Part shown: positions 45,601 through 53,108 of the stretch, one piece after another
How positions within the stretch are numbered: position 1 is the first letter of the stretch
Layout of the letters: each line of letters begins with the position of its first letter
Source: Pseudodesulfovibrio sp. JC047
GTDB taxonomy: Bacteria > Desulfobacterota > Desulfovibrionia > Desulfovibrionales > Desulfovibrionaceae
Assembly: GCF_010468615.1 (NCBI RefSeq)
Contig: NZ_WUEH01000006.1
Coordinates: 120,497 to 184,496 of the forward strand
DNA length: 64,000 bases
Direction of reading: 5' to 3'
The notes under the pieces: model-generated
Seen by the model: only the letters and a program-made list of their open reading frames with translations
What the model was told of the DNA's origin: nothing
Databases searched by the model: none
Position numbers and translations under genes: made by a program

Positions 45601-45780
45601 ATGCGGTTCAGTTTCATTTGGCGATCAATCTGGTTTGATTTGGTGATCGAACCTGATCGGGTCAACATGACCGCCTACCACAAGGGCGACAAGGTTGTGC
45701 CTGTGGAAATTTTTGGCAAGCTGTATAAGCTCAAGCCCGGGATGACCGTGGAGGCCAGGCGGTCTGGCGAGTCCCGATAA
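42604..45780 (+). CDS. Fusion: beta-phosphoglucomutase-like HAD plus GH65 glycoside phosphorylase
   Basis: 1058 residues. Residues about 8-225 are a HAD subfamily IA mutase (VVFDLDGVITRTARVHGEAW, ATSSRNG, VVVEDAISGVQAG). From about 260 a GH65 family enzyme follows: N-terminal sandwich (GNGYLGTRGAYECE), (alpha/alpha)6 barrel with HIFWDEVYIQPFY, the catalytic acid in IDGIMGPDEFHE, and phosphate-binding RTSHGSTLS. GH65 enzymes phosphorolyse trehalose, maltose, kojibiose or the like to beta-glucose-1-phosphate, which the mutase would convert to glucose-6-phosphate: an energy-saving pair in one polypeptide. GTG 42604 is preferred because AAGGAG lies just upstream; a TTG at 42589 would overlap that site. 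Substrate not decided by the sequence. Confidence 0.9.
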   Translation: MSAITLKGVVFDLDGVITRTARVHGEAWETAFNEFLKHHAEETNIPFEPFDRTGDYHNYVDGKPRFEGVMSFLKSRNIRIAPGDPEDPPSLDSVCGIGNRKNELFQSILQEEGPEVFQSSVDLIGELKQQGIRVGLATSSRNGQLVLELAGLEGVFETIVDGIVSAEMELKGKPEPDIFVTAAKNMGLHPGECVVVEDAISGVQAGCAGNFGMTLGVARNVQGEMLKRFGADWVVSDLGEITVDDLMEWFESGMATDEWYLSYNGFDPGDEKLRETLTTVGNGYLGTRGAYECECSSYYFYPGTYISGVFNKTPSEVQGREIWNNDFVNCPNWLPVSFKIGAGEFVSPLSMEMLSYSHRLNMREGVMERHLVVKDQVGRISRISSRRVASMADPHLLALKFDFTPLNYSAKATVRCSLNGNVKNDGVARYSSLNTLHLNRVAGGKAGDGIFLHTETSHSRYQIVMAAKSKVMEDGKLLDVRKDILQDRSKISEEMQIYVHENHRYSLEKFVYVRTSLDREPGNLKEMCLDGLKSVKTFKGVFGPHAKSWKALWQKADIRVTGDRFVQRVLRLHLYHLLVTASPHNVNRDAGMPARGLHGEAYRGHIFWDEVYIQPFYDTNFPEISKALLMYRYNRLDAAREYARENGYIGAMYPWQTADDGSEETQEVHYNPESKKWGPDLSRRQRHVSIAVFVNAWRYVYCTGDRRFLAEYGAEMMLDIARFWGGIASYEESTGKYHIDGIMGPDEFHEALPGNDSPGVRDNAYTNIMVVWLLEKSLEILETLPQKTRDTLVGKIGLTPEEIDKWRAMTTQLNVILTEDGIISQFDGYMDLDELDWDSYRKRFYSIHRMDRILKAEGDNPDHYKVAKQADTLMTWYLLEPEEVVRILQQLGHSVDDPMKLLKDNYDFYEQRTSHGSTLSKVVHAVISRYIYSSEISWDWFMEAMESDIRDTQGGTTIEGVHTGVMAGTLEVLKQDFAGLNMSSSPMRVDPDLPPHWGEMRFSFIWRSIWFDLVIEPDRVNMTAYHKGDKVVPVEIFGKLYKLKPGMTVEARRSGESR

Positions 45781-45811
45781 TTCTCTGGATACTGGTGTTT
45801 TGGAAGACCCC

Positions 45812-45836
45812 GGAAGCCCGCTGAAAAGCGGGTTTC
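45812..45836 (+). terminator. Hairpin after the GH65 fusion gene
   Basis: GGAAGCCCGCT and AGCGGGTTTCC pair over 11 bp (one wobble) round GAA; only a short T stretch within the arm, so termination may be weak. Confidence 0.6.
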
Positions 45837-45956
45837 CTGTATCTGGTGGGGCGTTTTGCGGTGTGCCGAGCGAATCCGCTTGCATCCGGGAAAGAAGAAA
45901 GGTAGTGAGTCCGGCGCCGAGAGTGTTTTCGGCAATTTTTTTTTTCAGGAGCGTCC

Positions 45957-47054
45957 ATGTCAGTCAGTATCGGAATCGTTGGCCTGCCAAACGTTGGCAA
46001 ATCTACCTTGTTTAATGCCTTGACCAAAGCGCAGAACGCGGAAAGCGCAAACTATGCGTTTTGTACCATTGAACCGAATAAGGCGGTTGTTCCGGTCCCG
46101 GACAGTCGTCTTGACGTTCTCGCAGATTTGGTGAACCCGGAAAGGGTCCAGAGTTCCACGGTGGATTTTGTGGATATCGCCGGTCTGGTGGCTGGCGCGA
46201 GCAAAGGCGAGGGCCTGGGTAATAAATTTCTTGGCAACATTCGGGAAACACAGGCCATTTTGCATGTCGTCCGATGCTTTGACAACGACGATGTCATTCA
46301 TGTGGCTAATTCCGTCGATCCGCTTCGGGATATCGAAGTGATCGAAACCGAACTGATTTTGGCTGATGTGCAGGTGCTGGAAAATCGCCTTGAGCGGATG
46401 GAAAAGCAGCTCAAGGGAGACAAAGGATTGGCCCCGAAAATCGCCATGGCCAAGAGCCTTATGGCACATATGGATCAGGGGCAACCGGCCAGCACTTTTG
46501 CGGAAGAAAGCACGGTTCTCGATGAGTTGTTGACGGAATTGCGGTTGATAACGGCCAAGAATGTCATTTACTGCGCCAATGTGGATGAAGAAGGATTGGT
46601 TGCGGATAACGCGTATATCCAGTCAGTCCAGGCTTTGGCTAAAGAACGTGGTGCTGAGTTCGTCAAGATTTCAGCACGGATGGAAGAGGAACTGGTGGGC
46701 CTTGAAGACGAGGAATATCAGGAATTTCTTGAATCCTACGGGATCAAGGAGTCCGGACTGCACCAGATCATTCGGACAGGATTTCATTCCCTCGGTCTGA
46801 TTAGTTATTTTACGGCAGGTGTTCAGGAAGTCCGAGCTTGGACCATTCATGACGGGGATAAGGCTCCTCAGGCCGCTGGTGTCATTCACACGGATTTTGA
46901 ACGCGGATTCATTCGGGCCGAGATCATCAGTTATGACCACTATGTAAAATTTGGTTCTGAATCAAAATGTCGGAGTGAAGGCGTGCTGCGGGTTGAAGGC
47001 AAGGATTACGTAATGAAGGATGGCGACGTCACACACTTCCTGTTTAACGTTTAA
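45957..47054 (+). CDS. ychF: Redox-regulated ATPase/GTPase YchF (Obg family)
   Basis: 365 residues, full length. P-loop GLPNVGKST at residues 8-16, FVDIAGLVAGASKGEGLGNKFL (G3 region), the N-x-x-E variant CANVDEE that favours ATP, and the C-terminal TGS domain (FTAGVQEVRAWTIHDG, GVIHTDFERGFIRAEIISY). Ribosome-associated, modulates translation and stress. TCAGGAGC precedes ATG 45957. Terminator follows. Confidence 0.97.
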   Translation: MSVSIGIVGLPNVGKSTLFNALTKAQNAESANYAFCTIEPNKAVVPVPDSRLDVLADLVNPERVQSSTVDFVDIAGLVAGASKGEGLGNKFLGNIRETQAILHVVRCFDNDDVIHVANSVDPLRDIEVIETELILADVQVLENRLERMEKQLKGDKGLAPKIAMAKSLMAHMDQGQPASTFAEESTVLDELLTELRLITAKNVIYCANVDEEGLVADNAYIQSVQALAKERGAEFVKISARMEEELVGLEDEEYQEFLESYGIKESGLHQIIRTGFHSLGLISYFTAGVQEVRAWTIHDGDKAPQAAGVIHTDFERGFIRAEIISYDHYVKFGSESKCRSEGVLRVEGKDYVMKDGDVTHFLFNV

Positions 47055-47083
47055 TTTTGCAGAGTCTTTTGACGGTTTTTTTT

Positions 47084-47114
47084 AAGGCCCCTCCGTTTTC
47101 GGAGGGGCCTTTTT
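47084..47114 (+). terminator. Terminator after ychF
   Basis: AAGGCCCCTCCG and CGGAGGGGCCTT, 12-bp arms, then TTTT; bidirectional in form. Confidence 0.95.
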
Positions 47115-47287
47115 GGGTGCAATTTTTTTATTTTTTTATAGCATAGTATATTGTTTTTGTGTATGAGCTGTTGAATTTATTGAGACCAAATATAGGACTT
47201 TTTGGCTGCGTGCCGGAGGCCATCTTTTTCGAGAACACAGGGGATTTCACCATAAAAAATGACTGAATGCTGTCAAAGGATTTTCAA

Positions 47288-48070
47288 ATGATGAACTGTT
47301 TTCTCTATACCTGTTTTGCTTTTTTTTTAATGATTGGGACAGCTTGTGCGGAAAGATTGCTTGCCATTGGGGTGGAGGATAGAGATTGGCCGGGGCATTA
47401 TCAATGGATTGACGGGACTCTCGTGGGGATTGATGCAGATATTTTTCGGACTGTTGCAAGTGAGGCTGGTTATGAAATCGAGTTTGTACCTCTGCCGTGG
47501 AAACGAGTAACCATGATGGTTGAAGATCAACAGTTGGATGGGGTCTTCGATCTTGTTCTAACTCCACAGCGGGAGTCCCATATGCATTTTGTGCGAACTC
47601 CATTGAGTCAGGATACTGTTGTGTTTTGGGTGAAACAAGAAAGTGATTTTTCATATAAAGGGCACTGGGACAAGTCCTTGCGGCTTGGTTTGATGCACGC
47701 TGATGATTGGAGTACTTGTTTTGCCAATAATGGAGTGCCGACAGTTGTCCGGTTTAAAACGTTCGAAGCGGCGTTGCAAAGTCTTTTGATGGGTAGAATT
47801 GACGCTTTCGGAAATTCTTTCGAAGCAACATTTGAACATGTCAAAGAGTTGGGATTTGAAGAAAAGGTTGTCCCTTCTCATCCCGTTTTGCCGAAATATT
47901 TTTATATCGCTTTGAGTCGGAAACCTGGGCATAAGGATTTGGCTGACAGATTTTCTGTAGCTTTGAAAATGTTTTTTGAGAGTCCGGCGTATGAAGAAAT
48001 TTTGAAGTCGTATAATATCCCTTCCTGGGAGAGAGTTCGTCCTTCAGCTTCTCAAAGTTGTCTTCGCTGA
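47288..48070 (+). CDS. Periplasmic solute-binding protein, family 3 type
   Basis: 260 residues. Signal peptide (MMNCFLYTCFAFFLMIGTACA). The mature domain shows the family 3 extracellular binding protein pattern: YQWIDGTLVGIDADIFRTVASEAGYEIEFVPLPWKR..., DGVFDLVLTPQRE, GRIDAFGNS, and a typical end VALKMFFESPAYEEILKSY. No permease or ATPase genes are adjacent, so it is an orphan; such proteins in sulfate reducers may feed chemosensors. It is distantly related to the interrupted gene at 58984-59775. ATG 47288 was chosen over 47267 because AAAGGA is well placed. Shares a bidirectional terminator with the aldolase gene. Confidence 0.85.
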   Translation: MMNCFLYTCFAFFLMIGTACAERLLAIGVEDRDWPGHYQWIDGTLVGIDADIFRTVASEAGYEIEFVPLPWKRVTMMVEDQQLDGVFDLVLTPQRESHMHFVRTPLSQDTVVFWVKQESDFSYKGHWDKSLRLGLMHADDWSTCFANNGVPTVVRFKTFEAALQSLLMGRIDAFGNSFEATFEHVKELGFEEKVVPSHPVLPKYFYIALSRKPGHKDLADRFSVALKMFFESPAYEEILKSYNIPSWERVRPSASQSCLR

Positions 48071-48080
48071 ATTTTCAGAT

Positions 48081-48118
48081 AAAAAAAGCCCGCATCGTTT
48101 GTATGATGCGGGCTTTTT
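48081..48118. terminator. Bidirectional terminator between binding protein and aldolase genes
   Basis: AAGCCCGCATC and GATGCGGGCTT (48086-48096, 48105-48115) flanked by A-run on the left and T-run on the right, serving both convergent genes. Confidence 0.94.
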
Positions 48119-48131
48119 CGTGTGATTGCTT

Positions 48132-49397
48132 CTAGTCGTCAAAGTCGCCTTCAGGCCCTTTGTCCGTATCCATGGCAGCTGCCATGGCCTTGATTTTGTC
48201 TTCGGTCCATTCTGCGGGATCTTCGAATTGTTCGGCCTTGGGACCAAGGTCATACGAACCGGCTTCGAGGATCAGGTCGTAGGCGATGGGCGCGGTGTCT
48301 TGTGCGTTGAAGACATTGACGAGCAGGTCGTAAACAAACGTCTCTACATTGTCTGCCATGCGTTGACGGATTGATTGGGCCTGGCCCTGCCAACGGCGTT
48401 CAAAGACCAGGTTGAGCTTCTTGTAATTGCCGCCGGAAATGCCGTTTTCGTCAGCATACGCGACCATTTCTTCCCACAGAGCATCGTCCACGCCGGTGTC
48501 CGGCACTTTGGCAAAGTGGTCTCCGTCCATGATGGCGTTGCCGAAGTCATTGACTTTGACACCCCAGCCGACCATTTGCAGGGCGGTGGCCACATTGGCT
48601 TTGGTCGTGGCGGTCTTGGCTGCAATGGCGCGAAGTCGATCAGAATCGTTGCCGGATGTGCCGTGCTGTGCGCCGGAGGTACCGTAGGGCTTGAGGGCTT
48701 CGTGAATCTCAGCAGTCAGGTCAACCTGAATGCCTTCACCGGAAGCCTCGATGCCGTGTGTGGTGCCGTTGTTAAGCGCGATCCAGTCCGGGCACAGGTT
48801 GTGAGCGTTGAGACCCTGACAGAGGAATTTTGCCTCTACCGGGCTGGACAGGCCGAATTCACCCTTGATTTCACCGATTTCTGTTTCATATCCAGCCCAG
48901 TTCGGAATGGCAGATGCCACGGCGAGGTTGGCCAGCAGGTTGAGATCGTCGGTCATGTGCGAGGCGTCAATGGCGATGGACGTGACACCAGTGTCGAACA
49001 GAGAGGGAATCTCTGCCTTGGCTTCGGCCACACCGTCCCATGACTTGATGAAATAATGGTCTGCATGAACAGCGACCGGCACGGTGATGCCGAGCTTGTT
49101 GCAGAGATAATCGACCCGGCGCGCAATGTTCCACACGGTGGTGGGGCAGTACGTCGATTCCGAGCGCGCGATTTCGATGATGATGGCCGCGTTGGCTCGT
49201 TGGGCTGCCTTGAGCGCACCCTCGATGATGAAGATGTTGCGGCCGTTGGCCGCGATGGTCATGGCACCGCCTTTGGCGGTCATGGCCCGGTCAATCACCT
49301 TACCGCTGACGAGCAGCGCCTGTGAGCCGGGAAAATTTTGAACGACGTTCGGCGGACGACCGACGGCGAGTGCTTTTTTGAAAGTATCCTGGGACAT
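48132..49397 (-). CDS. Class II fructose-bisphosphate aldolase family protein
   Basis: 421 residues. Zinc and catalytic motifs VAVHADHYF (His-Asp-His), LNNGTTHGIEASG and GAQHGTSGND correspond to the HxDH, HG and HGGSG motifs of class II aldolases. Reversible cleavage of fructose-1,6-bisphosphate to DHAP and glyceraldehyde-3-phosphate, or of a related ketose; the protein is about 70-100 residues longer than typical, with a helical C-terminal extension. ATG 49397 is chosen for AAGGAGGAAGGGC upstream. Single gene, separated from the CII-like gene by 156 bp. Confidence 0.86.
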   Translation of the reverse strand: MSQDTFKKALAVGRPPNVVQNFPGSQALLVSGKVIDRAMTAKGGAMTIAANGRNIFIIEGALKAAQRANAAIIIEIARSESTYCPTTVWNIARRVDYLCNKLGITVPVAVHADHYFIKSWDGVAEAKAEIPSLFDTGVTSIAIDASHMTDDLNLLANLAVASAIPNWAGYETEIGEIKGEFGLSSPVEAKFLCQGLNAHNLCPDWIALNNGTTHGIEASGEGIQVDLTAEIHEALKPYGTSGAQHGTSGNDSDRLRAIAAKTATTKANVATALQMVGWGVKVNDFGNAIMDGDHFAKVPDTGVDDALWEEMVAYADENGISGGNYKKLNLVFERRWQGQAQSIRQRMADNVETFVYDLLVNVFNAQDTAPIAYDLILEAGSYDLGPKAEQFEDPAEWTEDKIKAMAAAMDTDKGPEGDFDD

Positions 49398-49553
49398 GCC
49401 CTTCCTCCTTGGAGCGTTTGTGTACAACAGCCAGTTAAAACCAAACGAATCATAAAGTCAAAATGAAACGGCAGGTCGTCGAGAGGAGCGCACACACCGA
49501 AGCCCTGGAATGCGATGACACCCCAGGGCACTCGGAGATGTGCATGGCGGGTG

Positions 49554-49859
49554 CTACATGGTCGCTTCCCGACCGCGCATACGGTTGCTCGTTCGGGGCT
49601 TTTCCTTGACCACGCCTTCCAAAGGCATGAGCGTATACCCCATTTCCCGAGCCATGAATTCGAGGATGGCGACGTTGTGCGTCGCCTTCACGATCTCGAA
49701 CATGGTTTCGGCGCCGAGTTTGGCGTGTGTGTCAAACGGGTTCAACTCTCGAAGCAGTGTTGAATAGGGCTTTGAGATGGCCCGAGACACGTCCTTTGCA
49801 GGAATGCGTCCTTCAAGAACAACATCCTGCATTTTTTTGGTCAGATTCTTCTCGAACAT
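49554..49859 (-). CDS. Phage CII-like regulator (paralogue 1)
   Basis: 101 residues. Starts MFEKNLTKKMQDVVLEG and has KPYSTLLRELNPFDTHAKLGAETMFEIVKATHNVAILEFMAREMGY, the pattern of the phage regulatory protein CII (P2/CP-type) family, small DNA-binding helix-turn-helix proteins. A paralogue with the same core stands 5.8 kb away (55418-55666). No other phage genes are near. C-terminal 20 residues (PLEGVVKEKPRTSNRMRG) are basic and unique. The upstream region holds GTTACT repeats. Confidence 0.75.
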   Translation of the reverse strand: MFEKNLTKKMQDVVLEGRIPAKDVSRAISKPYSTLLRELNPFDTHAKLGAETMFEIVKATHNVAILEFMAREMGYTLMPLEGVVKEKPRTSNRMRGREATM

Positions 49860-49902
49860 GCTTAACCCCCCACATGTTGGATTTTTCTGCCTTGTTTTGA
49901 AT

Positions 49903-50010
49903 GTTACTTCATTTTGGGGTTTTGTGCTAACGAAAAATAAAAAAAGGGGGAACTTTTTGAAAAATTGGCACGGAAATTGATTTTTTGTGAAGTAACGTCA
50001 ATATGTTACT
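49903..50010. promoter_or_regulatory. Repeated GTTACT(TCA) motifs upstream of the CII-like gene
   Basis: GTTACTTCA (49903-49911) is mirrored by TGAAGTAAC (49988-49996), and the latter forms a second dyad with GTTACT (50005-50010). Three half-sites in the 215-bp gap between the CII-like gene and the phosphatase gene suggest an operator; a CTCCCTCT/AGAGGGAG-type hairpin at about 50010-50041 may end the phosphatase operon. Confidence 0.4.
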
Positions 50011-50074
50011 CCCTCTCCTTTTTTGCAAAAGAAGAGGGAGCCGTTTGTGACGAGGATGAGAGGCGGATAGTCTT

Positions 50075-52009
50075 TTATTTTTCACACTTACCAGTGAATT
50101 GCATGGCCAGCATGGTGATATCGTCAGACCGCTTTGCTCCGAGGGTGAAGGCCTTGATGGAGTCGTTGACATCCCGCACGAGGTGGGGGGCGAACGGTTC
50201 TTTCATGGCCGATAGCAGGTCCATGAGCCGGTCATCGGAGTAGAGTTCTTTTTCAGGGTTCATGGCTTCGGTCACGCCGTCGGTGTACATGAATATGATG
50301 TCTCCGGCGTTCATGTGCATGGTCTTCGTGGAGTACTCCATGGTGTCCAGAATACCTGCCACGGGTTCACCCAGTGGCGGAATCCATTCCGGAGTACCGC
50401 CGCACGGCATGAAGATCGGGGGATTGTGCCCTGCGTTGGCGTATTCGATGTCGCCGGTCTCGATATTCATCACTGCAAGGAACAGGGTGACGAACATGCA
50501 GGACTCATTGTCTGTCGAAAGGTCGGCGTTGACCTTGGTCAGGACGTCACCGGGTGAAATCCCTTTTTCAGAGACGACTTTGAGGAGCGTTTTGGTCACG
50601 GCCATGAAAAAGGCCGCTGGAACGCCTTTACCAGAGACATCGCCCACGAGAAAACAGAAATGTTTCTCATCGATAAAGAAGAAATCATAGAGATCGCCTC
50701 CGACCTCCTTGGCCGGTTCAATGGAGGCGAATATCTCGAATTCCTTTCGATCAGGAAAGGCCGGGAACAGCTTGGGCAGGATGCCCATTTGGATATCCCT
50801 CGCGATGCGGAGTTCCGATTCTATCCGTTCTTTGGCCGCCGTGGTGGTCGTCAAATCCTGAATGAATTTCTTGAGTGAGGTTTTCATGTATTCGAAAGAG
50901 TGAGCGAGGTCCCCTACTTCGTCGCGGCTGGTGATTGCCGGAAGCTGACTGTCCAAATCGCCCGAAGCGATATTTCGTGCGGCCCCGGACAGTTGGCGGA
51001 GCGGGTGGGTGATGCGTCTGGCAATGCCGATCGTGATACCTGCCAAAATGATGAATCCCGTCAGTCCGATCAAGGCCATGGTTATCGAAAGATTTTTGAC
51101 ATCGGCCAGCATTTCCGCCTTGGGAAAGAGAATGCCCAGCGACCAACCACCATATTCGAGGCCTTTGGAATACAGATAGCTGTCTGTATCACTGAGGGCT
51201 GTGCCCACTGCCTTGAACGAGGGTTTTCCAGACATCATGGTCTTGCCCAGGGTGCGCATGGTGTCAGAACCACGTTCTTCGGCCAGTGAGAAAATAGTCT
51301 GGTTCATGATGAGCCGTTTGTCCGGATGCGTGATGAATGTCCCATGTCTGGATAGCAGAAACGCGTATCCTGAATCGAAAATATGTATTTTCGCCACTTT
51401 TTCCTGAAGTTTTGTCAGGGAAATATCGGCAGTGACAACGCCGGTGAAGGTCGTTTGTCCATTCCTTTTTTGGAAAAAAGGTACCGCATAGGTCGCCATG
51501 ACCACGCCGCCGCCACCGTCATCAAAATAGGGTTCAGTCCAGATCGGGCGGCCTAATTCCTTGGGAATTTGATACCAGTCCATGAAGAAATATCGATATT
51601 TGGCGTTGCCGAGCATGGTGAAACCGATGCGGCCGCCGGATCGGTAATAATAGGGTGAAAAATAGAGGGTATCGGGTTTGATCGAATAGGGTTCAAAAGC
51701 AATGGCCATACCGTAGATCTCAGGATTGTTGGCCAGAACTCGGCGGTTCAGCTCCAATATTTCCTCTGAAGACAATGTGGCATCTTCGAGTGAAAAGGCG
51801 ATGTTTTCCACTACTTTTTGGACGTTATACAGGGTTGCGTCGATGCTGCCCGCTGTTTCTCGAGCCAGAAGACGGGAGTTTTCCCGGGTCTGGCGCAGGA
51901 TGATGTCGCTGGAATAATAGGCGTTGTATCCAACAATGGCTCCTACGATGATAAAAGCGCAAGACAAGATGAAAAAGGTGAGTTTGAATGTGATGGGCCA
52001 CCGCTTCAT
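50075..52009 (-). CDS. dCache-HAMP-SpoIIE/PP2C serine phosphatase
   Basis: 644 residues. Membrane helix about 10-30, periplasmic dCache sensor (VLANNPEIYGMAIAFEPY, YWRIPK-like YQIPKELGRPIWTEPYFDDGGGG), second helix about 305-325, HAMP, and a PP2C-type phosphatase (EVGGDLYDFFFIDEKHFCFLVGDVSGKGVPAAFFMA, ANAGHNPPI, YTDGVTEA) with metal-binding aspartates intact. Likely dephosphorylates an anti-anti-sigma factor in a partner-switching pathway. Its ATG overlaps the TGA of the preceding binding-protein gene (ATGA), so the two are coupled. No anti-sigma or antagonist gene is adjacent. Confidence 0.92.
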   Translation of the reverse strand: MKRWPITFKLTFFILSCAFIIVGAIVGYNAYYSSDIILRQTRENSRLLARETAGSIDATLYNVQKVVENIAFSLEDATLSSEEILELNRRVLANNPEIYGMAIAFEPYSIKPDTLYFSPYYYRSGGRIGFTMLGNAKYRYFFMDWYQIPKELGRPIWTEPYFDDGGGGVVMATYAVPFFQKRNGQTTFTGVVTADISLTKLQEKVAKIHIFDSGYAFLLSRHGTFITHPDKRLIMNQTIFSLAEERGSDTMRTLGKTMMSGKPSFKAVGTALSDTDSYLYSKGLEYGGWSLGILFPKAEMLADVKNLSITMALIGLTGFIILAGITIGIARRITHPLRQLSGAARNIASGDLDSQLPAITSRDEVGDLAHSFEYMKTSLKKFIQDLTTTTAAKERIESELRIARDIQMGILPKLFPAFPDRKEFEIFASIEPAKEVGGDLYDFFFIDEKHFCFLVGDVSGKGVPAAFFMAVTKTLLKVVSEKGISPGDVLTKVNADLSTDNESCMFVTLFLAVMNIETGDIEYANAGHNPPIFMPCGGTPEWIPPLGEPVAGILDTMEYSTKTMHMNAGDIIFMYTDGVTEAMNPEKELYSDDRLMDLLSAMKEPFAPHLVRDVNDSIKAFTLGAKRSDDITMLAMQFTGKCEK

Positions 52010-53007
52010 CGGGCTGCTCCCTTGTAAAATTCAGTGAATGTTGGTGCGTTCTTGAGAAACCCTGTCTCCAGCAGGACCTGGCAGACGCGTTTGAAATCTT
52101 CTTCCCGAAGAACGCCGAGCGGGGTGGTTGTGTCAGCTATGATGATGTCTTCCATACGTTTTAACATCCAACGTTGGTGCGGCCGGTTGGCCGGGACTTT
52201 GGCGGCCTGCATGTGTCGTAAAATGATATCCAGAGTTTCGTCTGTGTGGGCAAAGGCGTATTGCCACCCTCTGATGGTGGCCTTGACCAGTTTGCGGCAG
52301 AGCTCCGGGTGGTGTGTTGCGGTTTCTTCCAGACAATAGATGCCGTCCTCCGGAAAGTTGAGTCCGATTTCACTGAAGAAAAGCGGTTGTAGATCCTCGG
52401 TGTCCAGCCCATAGGACAAGAGTGTGTGATATTCGTTATACCACATGCCTGATGCCGCTTGCACACCGTCTCTGAGGAAAAGGTCCAGCGACGAAGACTG
52501 GGGGATGACGGTGACATCAAGGCCCATTTGGTGAAAAAGCGCGCGGGCTTGAATCTGGAATTCATTATTCCACAACCCGACTCGCTTGCCATCCAGGTCC
52601 GAGAAAGCGCGTATTCCCGAAGAGGTTTTGGCAATGAGCAGGAGTGCGGACTGTTGAACGAATTGACCAATGTTTACGACGGGGAGCGTTGTTCGTCGTT
52701 GCAGTCCTGTTGTGAGAAACAAGGTGGCGAATTCCGCGTTGCCAGTCGCCAGTTGTTCGCTGGCCAGTACATCGGGACCACCCGGGAGTAGCGTGAGATC
52801 AATCCCTTCGGCCGCATAGAATCCTTTTTCCTTGGCAACAATATATCCGGCAAACTGGGCTTGTGGCACCCATTGCAACGCCAGCCGAACCGAGTCCATT
52901 GAGTGGGCCTGTGTCGGTACCAATACACCGATAATGACCAGGGCAAGGAGTGCCCGGTGACTCTGGTTCCACCAGACTTTCCATGGTTTTTTTTGCAATA
53001 AAGGCAT
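52006..53007 (-). CDS. NMT1/THI5-like periplasmic binding protein
   Basis: 333 residues. Signal peptide (RALLALVIIGVLVPTQAHS) and a mature domain starting VRLALQWVPQAQFAGYIVAKEKGFYAAEGIDLTL, then GGPDVLASEQLATGNAEFA, typical of the NMT1/ThiY/SsuA superfamily that binds pyrimidine precursors, sulfonates or nitrate. No ABC permease or ATPase is next to it; it lies between a sensor kinase and a SpoIIE-type phosphatase, so it may present a ligand to them rather than to a transporter. ATG 53007 with AAGGAAATCA was chosen over upstream frames. The gap to the kinase gene is 101 bp. Confidence 0.86.
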   Translation of the reverse strand: MPLLQKKPWKVWWNQSHRALLALVIIGVLVPTQAHSMDSVRLALQWVPQAQFAGYIVAKEKGFYAAEGIDLTLLPGGPDVLASEQLATGNAEFATLFLTTGLQRRTTLPVVNIGQFVQQSALLLIAKTSSGIRAFSDLDGKRVGLWNNEFQIQARALFHQMGLDVTVIPQSSSLDLFLRDGVQAASGMWYNEYHTLLSYGLDTEDLQPLFFSEIGLNFPEDGIYCLEETATHHPELCRKLVKATIRGWQYAFAHTDETLDIILRHMQAAKVPANRPHQRWMLKRMEDIIIADTTTPLGVLREEDFKRVCQVLLETGFLKNAPTFTEFYKGAAR

Positions 53008-53108
53008 TGATTTCCTTCGTCCAAGTGACGGTTGGCACGCCTTTTGGGTCTGACGTGGCTGTCTCAGGTGAGAATGTTCATCGGTACAGGGGAGAGCTTT
53101 CCGCCGCA

